A DNA stretch of 64,000 nt from Shinella sp. UYSO24. Its GTDB lineage: Bacteria; Pseudomonadota; Alphaproteobacteria; Rhizobiales; Rhizobiaceae. The first letter of the stretch is position 1. Each line of letters begins with the position of its first letter. Location: assembly GCA_902167985.1 (NCBI GenBank), contig CABHNZ010000012.1:1-64000 (forward strand), written 5' to 3'. Made by a program: the position numbers and the translations under genes. Under the pieces are notes generated by a model. That model was given only the letters and a program-made list of their open reading frames with translations, had not been told where the DNA came from and searched no databases. Positions 10,895-20,807 of the stretch are shown piece by piece.

Positions 10895-12924
10895 TTGCCG
10901 GAATTGAATGCAGCATACGGGCCGGCCCGCACGCGCGGGCGAGGCCTTGCCGCCCGGTTTGCCGCCGCCTGTGGCCGCAGGCTTGCTGCGGCAATCATCG
11001 TGCTGGCTGCCGCCCTGCCGATCCTCTCCGTCGCTGCCCGTGATGCGGCGGCCGAAGACAAGACCCTCAAGCTCTATTTTGCCCATACCGGCGAAAAAGC
11101 GGAAATCACGTTCAAGCGAAACGGTCGTTTGACCCGCGCGGCCTTGCCCAGCTCAACCACTTCCTGCGCGACTGGCGCAAGAACGAGGAAACGAAGATGG
11201 ACCCGCGCCTCTTCGATCTGGTCTGGGAAGTCTATCGGCGCAGCGGCGCGACCGGCTATATCTATGTCGTGTCCGGCTATCGCTCGCCCGGCACCAACAA
11301 TTTCCTGCGTACCCGTTCCGCCTATACGGGCGTTGCCGAAAAGAGCCAGCATATGCTCGGCAAGGCGATGGATTTCTTCATTCCGGGCGTCAAGCTGGCC
11401 ACCCTGCGCGGCATTGCCATGCAGATGCAGATCGGCGGCGTCGGCTTCTATCCCACGTCGGGTTCGCCCTTCGTGCATCTCGATGTCGGCCGCGTGCGCG
11501 CATGGCCCCGGATGGATCGCGACGAACTGGTAAAACTCTTCCCCAAGGGCAATACGCTGCATGTGCCGGCCGACGGCAAGCCGCTGCCGGGCTATGACAT
11601 CGCTCTTGCCGATTACAAGCGGCGCGTCAGCGATACGTCGATCCAGTCGGCGAGCACGGCCGGCGGTTCGTTCCGTGGCGATACGCCGGAGCGCAAGCGG
11701 CCCAATCTTCTCGCCATGCTCTTTGGTGGTGGTGCCGACGAGGCTGAGGATAACGAAGAGGAAGAGGCCCCGGCACGGTCGGCGCCTGCCGCGCCGGCTG
11801 CGACCGCCCGATCCGCGCCTGCACCTGCACAGGCACCGGCGGCTCCGCCTGTCGCACCGCCGGCCTCCGTCATGGTCGCTTCGGCCGAGGTTTCGCAGCC
11901 CGAGGCGATCAATGCGCCCGTGCCGCTGTCGCGTCCGGCCTTCCGCTCCGATGGCAGCCCGACGGGCTTTGCCAATGCGCTCTACTCGTCGAATTCCGGC
12001 AGCGGTCGCAATGCGGCACAGGATGCGCTTGCCATGCAGGCCGCGGCGCAGGCCGATGTCAATGCGGGCGGTAACGGCCAGTTTGCCGATCTCGCGGCCT
12101 ATGCCGTTCCCGTGCCGACGCTGCTGCCGCCGCGCAGCATGAAGGGCGATGCACAGCAGAATGTGCTGACCGCCTCTGCCGATCCCGGTGCGCTGCCCGC
12201 CGATTTCGGCGCCGTGCCGCTGCCGCTCCAGAGGCCAGAAACCGGAATTCAACCTCAGGCCGCCGCTACGCTTGCCGCAGCGCATGTTCCGGCGCCGAGT
12301 GCCAATCCGCGTGAGGATGCAGCCCGTCAGGACGGACATTGGAAGGATGCCGATGGTCAGGCGCTGACACCGGCCCTCGTTGCAGCCCTTTCCGCCAGTG
12401 TTGATCCGGCCCCGGGTTCGGCTGCCGGCTCGGCTGCGGGTTCACAGGCAAAGGCTTTTGTCCCCGTTCCCGCATCCGCACCGGTTGCCGCCGCTCCCGC
12501 CCCCGCCCCCGTGGCTGCTTCGCGACCCTTGCCGGCACAGCGTCCGATGGAAGTCGCAGCGCTTCCGGCCAAGGCCGCTCAGGGTGCTGCGCGTGGAAAC
12601 GGCCAGTTCGGTGATGCGTTCGACCGGCCGAAGGTTGCCTCGACCGCTGCCGCTACTGCACCTGTCAGGGGTGGTCGTGGTGGACGCGTTTCGTCCGAAG
12701 GCACACATGGTGGCGCGTCTGCGGGCGCTCTGACCGGCGATATGCTGGCCAAATGGGCGCTCAATACCAATCGCGCCGGCGCATCGGCTTCGGTCAAGGC
12801 GCCGCGTGTCGTCAGCCGCTCGCTCGATGGCGACTATTCGGCGGCCTATGCCGGCAATGGTTTCAAGCCGGTTTCGGCCACCGTTGCCATCGATCCGAGC
12901 CGTTTCAGCGGCCCGGGGCAATAA
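10895..12924 (+). CDS. DUF882 (M15-like) envelope protein with long Ala/Pro-rich tail (frameshifted)
   Basis: Exported protein with a DUF882/peptidase M15_2 domain, related to D,D-carboxypeptidases and L,D-endopeptidase-like YcbK, so a role in peptidoglycan is likely. A membrane or signal segment (LAAAIIVLAAALPILSV) is followed by the domain. Zinc-site-like motifs SQHMLGKAMDF and PFVHLDVGRVRAWPR are present. The remaining 400 or so residues are low-complexity Ala/Pro/Val. The frame slips near 11127, where adding one T to TTT restores NGRFDPRGLAQLNHFLRDW; about 676 residues in all. The start is uncertain: TTG 10895 is the only upstream initiator in frame. The tail may span the periplasm or wall. 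Confidence 0.85.
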
Positions 12925-12957
12925 GGTTTTCCGAAGTTTGATGGGCCATGCCGGCCC

Positions 12958-13100
12958 GTCAACCTGTCGTCCTGCGCCGTTTTGCCAATCAGTTGGACCG
13001 GGCGGTTTTGCCAGTCTGTGTTGTCAGTCGGTTCTACTCGTGGGTGTCGCCAGTCCGTTTTGTCAGTTCAGTGCGCCAGTCCGGTGTGCCAGTCGGCGGA
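12958..13100. repeat. Degenerate 13-bp tandem repeat array, about 11 units
   Basis: The motif CAGTC (or CAATC/CAGTT) recurs at 12986, 13012, 13025, 13051, 13064, 13077 and 13090, always at multiples of 13 bases. Laying the stretch out in 13-base rows gives a consensus near GYCAGTCSGKKKT across about 11 rows, with the rows at 12971, 12997 and 13036 more diverged. Thirteen is not a multiple of three and there is no supported gene here, so this is a non-coding minisatellite-like array between the DUF882 gene and the esterase gene. Confidence 0.7.
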
Positions 13101-13305
13101 GGCGAGCGGCTGGGGCAAGCGGTTGCGTTCGCTTGGCTGATGAGGCGGGACGGAAGGTCACGCCGTTGAAACAGGTCATTTCCTTCAAATCCGGGTGATC
13201 GTGGCCCTGGCATGGTCTTCTTCATGCTGGGCGTGATTGCCTGATGCAGCGTTTCGCTTAGTTTTCAATGCAAGCATGTCGTTGAAGAAAAAGCGGTGAT
13301 GTCTC

Positions 13306-14241
13306 ATGGGTGCCGGATTTCGAAGAGTGTTTCTTGCCGCCTGCCTGTCCCTCGGTTTCGGCATTGCGGCGCATGCGGCGCCAGCTGGTGATGAGGTTCT
13401 GCATTATACATGGCAGGGGGTGGATCGGACGGCGATCCTGCATGTTCCTGAAGGTGCGGCCGGTCACAGGGCGCCGCTGGTCATCGTGCTCTACGGTTCC
13501 GACGACAGGGCGGCTTTCTTCCAGAAGAATAGCGGTTTCGACGCGGTGGCGGATCGCGAGAATTTTGTCGCGCTCTATCCGGAGGCGATCGATGGATGGT
13601 GGGCGCTCTCGGACAGGAAACCGCTTCTCAACGGCAAGCCGGTGGATGATGTCGGCCTGATCCGCACAATGATCGATGATCTGACCAGGCGCGGCATTGC
13701 CGATGGCGGCCATGTCTATGCCAGCGGCTTTTCGCTCGGCGCGCTGATGACCTATACGCTGGCCTGCGCCATGCCGGACAGGATCGCCGCCATTGCCGCC
13801 GTCTCCAGCGGTATCAACGAGGCGCAGGTGGAAGCCTGCAAGCCGGGTCATCCGATGCCGCTGATAATGGTGAGCGGCACGAGCGACAGCGTGCAGCTCT
13901 ATGACGGCTATATCCGCTCCTTCGGCCGGCTACTGTCGGTGCCGGAAACGCTCGAATACTGGCGCCGTGCCGATGGCTGCACCGGCGAGGCGGCCGGCAA
14001 GCCGCTGCCGCATCTGAACGACCATGATCTGACGCGGACAAGCGTTATCCAGTGGTCGGGCTGCATGGCCAATACCGGCGTCGAACTCTACCGGATCGAA
14101 AACGGCGGCCATTGCTGGCCACGTCTTGCCGCTGCCGGACATGAGGCGGTGGTAGACGGCCCGCGTTTCGGCGGTTGCAGCAACGATATCGAAACGCCGG
14201 CTGAGGTGTGGAATTTCTTCAAGGGATTTTCACACGGGTAA
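13306..14241 (+). CDS. Secreted alpha/beta-hydrolase, PHB depolymerase/feruloyl esterase family (LpqC-like)
   Basis: Secreted serine esterase of the COG3509 (LpqC, poly-3-hydroxybutyrate depolymerase-like) family. Residues 1-24 are a signal peptide (FLAACLSLGFGIAAHA). The chain then shows PLVIVLYGSDD, the nucleophile elbow GFSLG in VYASGFSLGALMTY, and a late histidine in NGGHCWPR, so the catalytic triad is plausible. At 311 residues it is typical. The substrate could be a short polyester, a feruloylated carbohydrate or another ester; sequence alone does not decide. The gene stands alone between the 13-bp repeat array and a bidirectional terminator. Confidence 0.85.
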   Translation: MGAGFRRVFLAACLSLGFGIAAHAAPAGDEVLHYTWQGVDRTAILHVPEGAAGHRAPLVIVLYGSDDRAAFFQKNSGFDAVADRENFVALYPEAIDGWWALSDRKPLLNGKPVDDVGLIRTMIDDLTRRGIADGGHVYASGFSLGALMTYTLACAMPDRIAAIAAVSSGINEAQVEACKPGHPMPLIMVSGTSDSVQLYDGYIRSFGRLLSVPETLEYWRRADGCTGEAAGKPLPHLNDHDLTRTSVIQWSGCMANTGVELYRIENGGHCWPRLAAAGHEAVVDGPRFGGCSNDIETPAEVWNFFKGFSHG

Positions 14242-14290
14242 TCGGCGAGGGCGAGGCGAGCGGGATGTTCGTCTCGCGACAACATCGAAA

Positions 14291-14322
14291 AAGGCCCTGC
14301 CGGTTCTGCCGGCAGGGCCTTT
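14291..14322. terminator. Bidirectional intrinsic terminator between convergent genes
   Basis: Perfect 13-bp stem AAGGCCCTGCCGG / CCGGCAGGGCCTT with a 5-base loop. It sits between the rightward esterase gene and the end of the leftward dehydrogenase gene and can serve both. Confidence 0.85.
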
Positions 14323-14360
14323 GATATTTGATCCGCTGTTCGCAGAGATTACGTCACCAA

Positions 14361-16921
14361 TTACGTCCGGGGTTTGAGGTTTTCCGGGTCGTAGAGCGGC
14401 TTGTAGCCCACGGCTGCGACTTCCACCGGATAGTCCTCGTTGAAGTAATTGACCGTCAGCTTGCGGCCGATCTCGCAATAGTCATGCGGCAGATAGGCGA
14501 GCGCGATATTCTTGCCGATGGTCGGGCCATAGGCGATCGAGGTCGTATAGGAGCGGCGGCCGAGTGCGTCGATCAGCACGTCGCCGGTCTCCGGGTCCAT
14601 GACCGGCAGCGAGCCGACCGGATAGCGGGCAACGCCTTCGGCATCGGTGTTTTCGGTCATCACCAGCGTGCAGAGCATTGCCGGCTGATGGGCACGGGCC
14701 TTGTATTCCAGATGCTTGGCCTTGCCGCGGAAATCGGCTTCCTTGACCTTCGGGCGGGCAAGGTCGGCTTCGATCAGGTTATACTGGGTGATGAGGTCGG
14801 CATTCTGCAGGCGCAGCGACTTTTCCATGCGGCGCGAGTTTGCGTAGGTCTCGACGCCGAAGGCCATCACGCCGGTTGCGCGCAGCGCATCCCAGACGGC
14901 AAGGCCGTCCTCGTATTTCATATGCAGTTCCCAGCCCTGCTCGCCGACATAGGAAATGCGGAAGGCCGTGACTGATTTTCCTGATATCTCGATCGGCTTG
15001 ATGGCTGCAAAGGCGAAGTTTTCGACATCGAGGCCGGCGGGATCGGCGACGACCTTCTTCAGCGTGTCGCGGGCATTCGGGCCCCAGATGCCGATGGTGA
15101 TGAACTGTTCCGAGACGTCGGTGATCGTCACGTCGAGCCCTTATCCTCGGCGATGCGCTTCATGTAGTGGTAGTCGCGCGGGCCGGCATCGGCGCCGTTG
15201 ACGAGGCGACCGCGGTCGGCCAGACGGAAGACGGTGAAATCGGCGCGCACCATGCCCTCGTCATCGAGGAAGTGGGTGTAGATGCCCTTGCCGATATTGG
15301 CATCGCCGCCGATCTTTGCGGCGCAGAGCCATTCGAGAAGCTCGACATGGTCGGGGCCGGCAATGTCCACCATGTGGAAGTGGCTGAGGTTGACGATGCC
15401 GCAATCCTCGCTCATCGCCAGATGCTCGGCATTGGAGACGCGCCAGAAATGGCGGCTGTCCCATTCATTGGCGCGCACTGGCACCTTGTCCGCGTATTTT
15501 TCGAGAAGATGCTCGTTGACGGCATAGCCATGGGCACGTTCCCAGCCGCCGAGTTCCATGAAATGGCCGCCAAGCTCCTTCTCGCGCTCGTAGAAGGGCG
15601 AGCGCTTGATGTCGCGGCCGGTGCCATAGGGTTCGCGCGGGTGGACCGCCGGGAAATAGATCTTCTGGGCTGCCTCATAGGTGCGGCCGTAGATGAAATC
15701 TTCCTTCAGCTGATGCTCGTAGAAGCGCGAATAGTCGATCGAGGAATGGTCGATCTCGGTGCGGCCGTCGGTCATCCAGTCGGCGATCAGCTTGCCGTAG
15801 CCGGGGCCGTCCTTGACCCAGATGGCGACGCAATACCAGAGGCCGCGGACCTTCTGGCTTTCGCCGCACGACGCGCCGCCGGCAGCCGAAACCTGCAGAA
15901 GACCGTTGAAGGAATGGCCTTCGTTATAGCCGAGTTCGCCGAGGATCGGGGTCAGTTCCATCGCACGCTCCAGCGGCGTCAGGATCTGTTCCATGTCGAG
16001 GTCGCGCTGCGAGGGCGAGAGGCGCGCCTCATGCTTTTCGAGGATTTCGCGCGGATGGCAGAGGCGCGGGTTTTCCGTCTCGTAGTAACCCCATTCGATC
16101 TGGCCGCCTTCGGTGGTCTTCGGGTCGCCGGTATCGCGCATATAGGCGGAATTGCCCTGGTCGCGCAGAAGCGGGAAGCCGATTTCCTTGCCGGTGCCTT
16201 CGAACTCGTTATAGGGGCCGAAGAAGGTCAGCGGGTGGTCTACCGGCATGACGGGCAGGTCCTCGCCGACCATTTCGGCGATCAGGCGGCCCCAGATGCC
16301 GGCGCAGACGATGACGTGATCGGCCATGATCGTGCCGCGATGGGTGACGACACCCTTGATGCGGCCACCCTCGACGATCAGCGACTGGGCCGGCGTGTTG
16401 CCGAAGACCTTCAGCTTGCCGGCCTTTTCGGCGGTATCAACCAGCTTGCCGGCGACGGTCTGAGAGCGCGGGATGACGAGGCCGGCATCCGGATCGTAAA
16501 GGCCGCCCATGACCTGATCTTCCTCGATCAGCGGGAATTTCTCCTTGATCTCGGCGGGCGAAACGTAATGCGCGCGGGTGCCAAAGGCCTTGGCGGAGGT
16601 CAGCTTGCGCTTGATCTCTTCCATCCAGGCATGATCACCGGTGCGGGCCACTTCAAGCCCGCCGATACGGGCGTAATGGCCCATCTTCTCGTAGAAATCG
16701 ATCGAATACTGGGTGGTCCAGACCGAGAGATAGTCGTGGCTGGTCGTGTAGCAGAAATCCGAGGCATGGGCCGTGGAGCCGATATCGGTCGGGATGCCGG
16801 ACTTGTCGATGCCGACGATATCGTCCCAGCCGCGTTCGACCAGATGATGGGCGATCGAGGCGCCGACGATGCCGCCGAGACCGATGATGACGACTTTAGC
16901 CTTGGTGGGAAATTCTGCCAT
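14361..16921 (-). CDS. FAD-dependent dehydrogenase/GcvT-family protein, dimethylglycine or sarcosine dehydrogenase-like (frameshifted)
   Basis: Two-part enzyme: an N-terminal FAD oxidoreductase and a C-terminal GcvT-like folate-binding half, the plan of dimethylglycine and sarcosine dehydrogenases, which demethylate N-methyl amino acids and pass the one-carbon unit to tetrahydrofolate. Residues 10-30 carry the dinucleotide motif GLGGIVGASIAHHL; GSTAHASDF matches the flavin-attachment region. The C-terminal half shows IGIWGPNARDTL, YVGEQGWELHM and SRRMEKSLRLQNADL. The frame breaks at about 15130 (EDKG | DVTITDV), consistent with one missing base; joined length is about 853 residues. A leftward amine oxidase gene lies just upstream, suggesting amine catabolism. 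The exact substrate is open. Confidence 0.88.
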
Positions 16922-17061
16922 GGTGAGACTCCTGAATCTGACCCGACCTTAATGGTCGCAAATGACTTCGTCGTGTCGATCTACGACATGGATCACCCAC
17001 CAAGCGTCCAACGGATTTTCCCTGTGGGTGCGGCGAGGGCGGAAACCCTTGCGGTTCGCCC

Positions 17062-18364
17062 TCAGCCGGCCGTTGCGCCCAGTTCGATGGCCACGGTGCG
17101 GGCCGCCGACTTGCCGGCCCAGATGGCGCCCTCGACATAGCCGGGATAGGAGAGCGACAGTTCCGATGACGCAAACCGGACAGGGCCGAGACCCTTGCGC
17201 AACACGTCTTCGGCGTCGATCGCGCCCGGTTTGACAATGACGTCGCTATAGGCGCCGTCGCTCCAGGCATCGTCGGTCCAGTCGCGAACGGAGAAGCCGC
17301 GGATATCGGCGGCTTCCTGGCCAAGGGCTGCGACGAGGCGCTCGGTGATGAGGCCCGCAATTCCGCGTGCGGCCGGCCGTGCCATTCGAGCGCCAGCGGC
17401 CCGCCGACGAACATGACGAGGCCCGAATAATCCGCGCGGCTGGCATCGCAGGCATAGAGGCCCTGCGGATCGGCCCAGAGAACCGAGCCGCTTCTGTCCT
17501 CCCGGCGCCAGAAGGGTGCCTCGTAGCGGACGTTCAGCTTGATGACCGAGCCGGAACCCCAGGCGGAAAAGGCCTCGACGAGCGTGCCGGGAAGCGGCGG
17601 CTCATAGGAAAGCCGGTTTGCCATGATCGGCGGTATGGCGAGGATGAGGCGGCGGGCGGCAAGTTTTCCGTCCGCGGTTTCGACGGTGACGGCATCGTCC
17701 GTGTAGGAAAGGCCTGTCACGGGGTGGAAAGGTGCAGGCGGGCCCCCAGCGCTTCTGCCATGTCTTCGGCCAGCGCGTGCATCGTGTCTTCCGGAAAGGC
17801 TTCCATTTCGGAATGGGTATTGGTGATGCGCCGGTCGTTGGAGGCCAGATAGAAGAAGGCGATATCATCCGGCGAGCGGCACCAGAGGCCCTTGATGAGG
17901 CGCAGGAAGCTGCGGCGCACGTCATCCGGCACATCATCCTGCCGCGCCACCCATTCGCTGACGGTGATATGATGCAGGGTCCGATCGGCCGGGTCAGTGG
18001 CGATCATTCTTTCGCGCAGCGCATCGACGCCCTGCCAGATCTCATAGCCCTTTTCGAGCGGAATGACCGGCTGGTAGGTGGGGTTTCCGCCATCATAGGC
18101 CATCAGGATGCGGCGCTCGTGAGCCTTGGCGAGCGCCAGCACTTCGGGCATGTCGCGACAGACGAACTGGCCGCCGGTATCGACCCGCACGCCATCCTCG
18201 AAACGCTCCGAGGCCACCCTGCCGCCGACCGTGTCGCGGGCTTCGACGAGGATGACGTCGAGGCCTGCTGCGACAAGCTCGCTTGCCGCCGCAAGGCCGG
18301 TGAACCCTGCGCCCACGACGATCACGTCGTATTGTCGGTTCTCCAGCCCGTCTGCGCCAGCCAT
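17062..18364 (-). CDS. Flavin-dependent amine oxidase (frameshifted)
   Basis: FAD-dependent amine oxidase of the MAO/polyamine oxidase superfamily. The start ATG 18364 follows a GAGAG site, ten residues before the FAD-binding motif VIVVGAGFTGLAAASEL; the second FAD motif is VEARDTVGGRV. Further family stretches are DTGGQFVCRDMPEVL, LILAIPPIMANRLSYEPPLP and the C-terminal YPGYVEGAIWAGKSAA, which contacts FAD. Breaks near 17718 and 17370 put the three pieces in different frames; joined they give about 434 residues, normal for the family. It is upstream of the dimethylglycine-dehydrogenase-like gene on the same strand, 140 bases away. Substrate not predictable. Confidence 0.9.
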
Positions 18365-18427
18365 GGTGTCTGTCTCTCGTTGCGAATTGGGTACGTGCTG
18401 TCTGCCGGCATCTGTCTTGCCTGCCAG

Positions 18428-18453
18428 CAAAAAGCCCGCCGGGAGGGCGGGCT
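18428..18453 (-). terminator. Intrinsic terminator of gapR
   Basis: Stem AAGCCCGCC / GGCGGGCTT with a short loop, followed on the leftward strand by a T5 run. It begins 22 bases past the gapR stop. Confidence 0.85.
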
Positions 18454-18474
18454 TCTCGTCATTCACTTCAATTG

Positions 18475-18747
18475 TCAGGCGGCGTCCTGATCGGCCGGGC
18501 CCTCGATCATGCCGAGTGCGGCCAGGTAGGTGTCGAGGATCAGATCCTCTTCCATCCGCTCCTGGTCGTCCTTCTTGCGCAGAGCGATGACCTTTTTCAT
18601 GATCTTCGTGTCGTAGCCCATGGCCTTTGCCTCGCCATAGACATCCTTGATGTCGTCGGCGATGGTCTTCTTTTCTTCTTCAAGTCGTTCGATGCGCTCG
18701 ATAAAGGCGCGGAGTTGGTCGCGGGCGACGCCATGGGCATCAGACAT
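18475..18747 (-). CDS. gapR: GapR-family nucleoid-associated protein (DUF2312)
   Basis: Ninety-residue coiled-coil protein of the DUF2312 family, known from Caulobacter as GapR, a tetrameric clamp that binds overtwisted, AT-rich DNA ahead of replication and transcription machinery and helps topoisomerases. The sequence is complete and intact: [20 protein letters not shown] forms the first helix, followed by [19 protein letters not shown] and the basic [16 protein letters not shown], ending in an acidic tail. ATG 18747 follows GGAGG. It is a single gene with its own terminator. The GapR name rests on the family; local sequence gives no independent functional evidence. Confidence 0.92.
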   Translation of the reverse strand: MSDAHGVARDQLRAFIERIERLEEEKKTIADDIKDVYGEAKAMGYDTKIMKKVIALRKKDDQERMEEDLILDTYLAALGMIEGPADQDAA

Positions 18748-18886
18748 CGGGGCCTCCTGGGTTCTGTAAAATTCGATGATTGGTCGTCAACTGCCGAAAA
18801 GCAACGGCAAGGTCAAGCCCCAATGGTGTCTCACCGGGCCGTAACCCGCGGCTCCGGGCAGGCCCGTTCCAGCGGGCCATGCTTCG

Positions 18887-19218
18887 TCAGTCGTGTTGCG
18901 GCTTGTTGATTTCGAATGCGGCTTTTTGAGCGTCGCTTGCGTCTTTCTGGTACAGTTTCTGCCATTCGCCATAGGGCATGCCATAGACGATTTCGCGCGA
19001 GGCTTCCTTGGTGAGCGGCACGCCGGCGCCTTCGGCGGCCTCACGATACCAGTTGGAAAGGCAGTTGCGGCAGAAACCCGCCAGATTCATCATGTCGATA
19101 TTCTGCACGTCGGTGCGCTCGCGCAGATGGCTGACGAGACGGCGGAAGGCGGCGGCCTCGAACTCGGTCTGCTGTTGCTGGGTGAGTTCGGTTGGCTGTT
19201 CCGGGCTTTCTCGGTCAT
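18887..19218 (-). CDS. DUF1244 family protein (frameshifted near the start)
   Basis: Small protein of the DUF1244 family, conserved in Alpha- and Gammaproteobacteria and of unknown biochemical role. The core MMNLAGFCRNCLSNWYREAA with its two cysteines, followed by SREIVYGMPYGEWQKLYQ, is diagnostic. A very good start, AAGGAG then ATG at 19218 (MTEKARNSQP), is out of frame with the body; adding one C near 19188 joins them, giving about 110 residues. Without that correction the body would need an implausible upstream start. The next leftward gene is gapR after 139 bases. Confidence 0.85.
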
Positions 19219-19247
19219 GGCCGCATCTCCTTGTTCGGGTCTCGCCG

Positions 19248-20048
19248 TCAGGCCGGGTAGGGGCCGGTGCGCGAGGGAAAAATCTTCGCCTGGTGCAATG
19301 TGGGGTCGGCATTGAGCGTCTTGAAGATGGGCGCCAGCCTTTCCGCCCAGGCATCGATGCCGGCATCGGTGCCGATCAGATCCTGCCGGACCTCCAGAAG
19401 CGCGTGGGGAATGCCCTTCATCATGCAGTGCCGATACATGGTGTCGCCCTTCAGCGCGCCATCATAGGGCTCGTTGTCGCCGACGATTATATCGCCGGCT
19501 GCCGCCAGCTGGTCGATCAGCGGCCTGACCGCCCGGTCATCCGTGTCCCACAGCACGCCCGCATGCCAGGGGCGGGCATAGTCCTTCCAGAAGGGCGTGA
19601 AGGAATGCAGCGAAAGAACCAGCGGCGTGCGGCCCGATGTCTTCGCCACCTTGTCGATCACCCGGTCGACGGCGTGGTGATAGGGGCGATGGTAGGTGTC
19701 GAGGCGGTTCTGCCATTCTTCCGGCGTGATCGGGTGATTGCCGGGAATGATGGCGCCGTCGGAGATCTTCATCACCAGCGTCGGATCGTCCTCACCTCGG
19801 TTGGGATCGATCAGCAGGCGCGAGAAACAGCCGAGAACGGCGGGCACGCCCAATATTTTCGAGAGTTTCCGCGTCAGCCCCTCGATGCCGATATCGAAGG
19901 CGATATGGCGGGAAAAGGCCGCTTCCGGCAGGCCGAGGCTACCATATTCCTGCGGCAGGCGGTTCATCGCGTGGTCGGCGAGAAGCACCATTCCGCTGTC
20001 ATATTGGCCGTCTAGGATCTCGAAAGGGCTGAAGTTCGGCATGGTCAT
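19248..20048 (-). CDS. N-formylglutamate amidohydrolase family protein
   Basis: Member of the N-formylglutamate amidohydrolase family (PF05013; HutG-like), which in its best-known form hydrolyses formylglutamate at the end of histidine degradation. Visible stretches include VLLADHAMNRLP, a likely catalytic FSRHIAFDIGIEGL, PLVLSLHSFTPFW and LLEVRQDLIG. I start at ATG 20048 (MTMPNFSPFEIL); ATG 20042 is equally possible, since no clear ribosome site precedes either. About 266 residues, intact. Other hut genes are absent here, so this may be a paralogue with another amide substrate. It ends 30 bases before the DUF1244 gene. Confidence 0.88.
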   Translation of the reverse strand: MTMPNFSPFEILDGQYDSGMVLLADHAMNRLPQEYGSLGLPEAAFSRHIAFDIGIEGLTRKLSKILGVPAVLGCFSRLLIDPNRGEDDPTLVMKISDGAIIPGNHPITPEEWQNRLDTYHRPYHHAVDRVIDKVAKTSGRTPLVLSLHSFTPFWKDYARPWHAGVLWDTDDRAVRPLIDQLAAAGDIIVGDNEPYDGALKGDTMYRHCMMKGIPHALLEVRQDLIGTDAGIDAWAERLAPIFKTLNADPTLHQAKIFPSRTGPYPA

Positions 20049-20321
20049 CGATCTGTAAAGCAATGATTTGTTCCGGAAAAAGTGATGGCATGCGAAAGCT
20101 CCGCAATGCAAGGCCAGAAGGTGGGCCGCAAGGTGGGCCTGAAGCGCCACAAGAGGCGGGCGCAGACGGGGCGGCAGGCGCATGATCGAGGCGTCAAGGG
20201 GCTTGTTGAGGGCTTGAAGAGGGCTTGCGGAGCGGCGCGCGTCCGGAATATAATCGATTAGATTGCGTTGACTTTCGACCGGTAGCGAGCGAGAAAGTGC
20301 TTCACGACCAACGATCTGAAC

Positions 20322-20807
20322 ATGACGGAAACCGTGTCGAAAAAATCCCTGAAAAATACCATCGGCCGCTTTTTCACCGTGCCGGCATTCGCCTATGCGC
20401 TTTCCATCGGCGCGCCGCTTCTCGTGGCGAGCGAGGCGCATGCGGATTTTCGCGTGTGCAACGGCACCCAGAACCTCGTCGGTGTGGCGATCGGCTATCG
20501 CGGCAAGGACGGCTGGAACACCGAAGGCTGGTGGCAGGTGCCGGCCTCGACCTGCGCGACGCTGATCGAGGGCGAACTGCAATCGCGCTACTATTATCTC
20601 TATGCCGAGGATGCGGCCCGTGGCGGCCGCTGGACGGGTAATGTCAACATGTGCGTTGCCGAAAACGAGTTCAAGATCACCGGCGTCAACGACTGCTTTG
20701 CCCGTGGCTACCAGCGCATGGGCTTCAAGGAATATGACACGGGCCGTCAGGGCAGCTGGATGGTCCAGTTGTCCGATACGCCCGGTGCGGAGGAAGGCAA
20801 GAACTGA
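20322..20807 (+). CDS. DUF1036 secreted protein
   Basis: A 161-residue exported protein of the DUF1036 family, whose function is unknown. Residues 1-42 contain a long signal peptide (FAYALSIGAPLLVASEAHA) after a basic N-terminus. The mature part shows the family's aromatic and cysteine pattern: DFRVCNGTQNLVGVAIGY, GWWQVPASTCATL, SRYYYLYAEDA and two further cysteines, so disulfides are likely. Its stop overlaps the start of pyruvate kinase (TGATGA), so the two genes are translationally coupled, an arrangement that is positional rather than mechanistic evidence. The ribosome site is weak. Confidence 0.85.
   Translation: MTETVSKKSLKNTIGRFFTVPAFAYALSIGAPLLVASEAHADFRVCNGTQNLVGVAIGYRGKDGWNTEGWWQVPASTCATLIEGELQSRYYYLYAEDAARGGRWTGNVNMCVAENEFKITGVNDCFARGYQRMGFKEYDTGRQGSWMVQLSDTPGAEEGKN

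Noticed and set aside
12958-13100. CRISPR array
   Set aside because: The 13-bp units are contiguous, with no spacers, and diverge from one another; no cas genes are present.
15167-17140. A 657-codon + strand frame opposite the GcvT-family dehydrogenase
   Set aside because: Same antisense effect; the leftward frame has all the FAD and folate-domain motifs.
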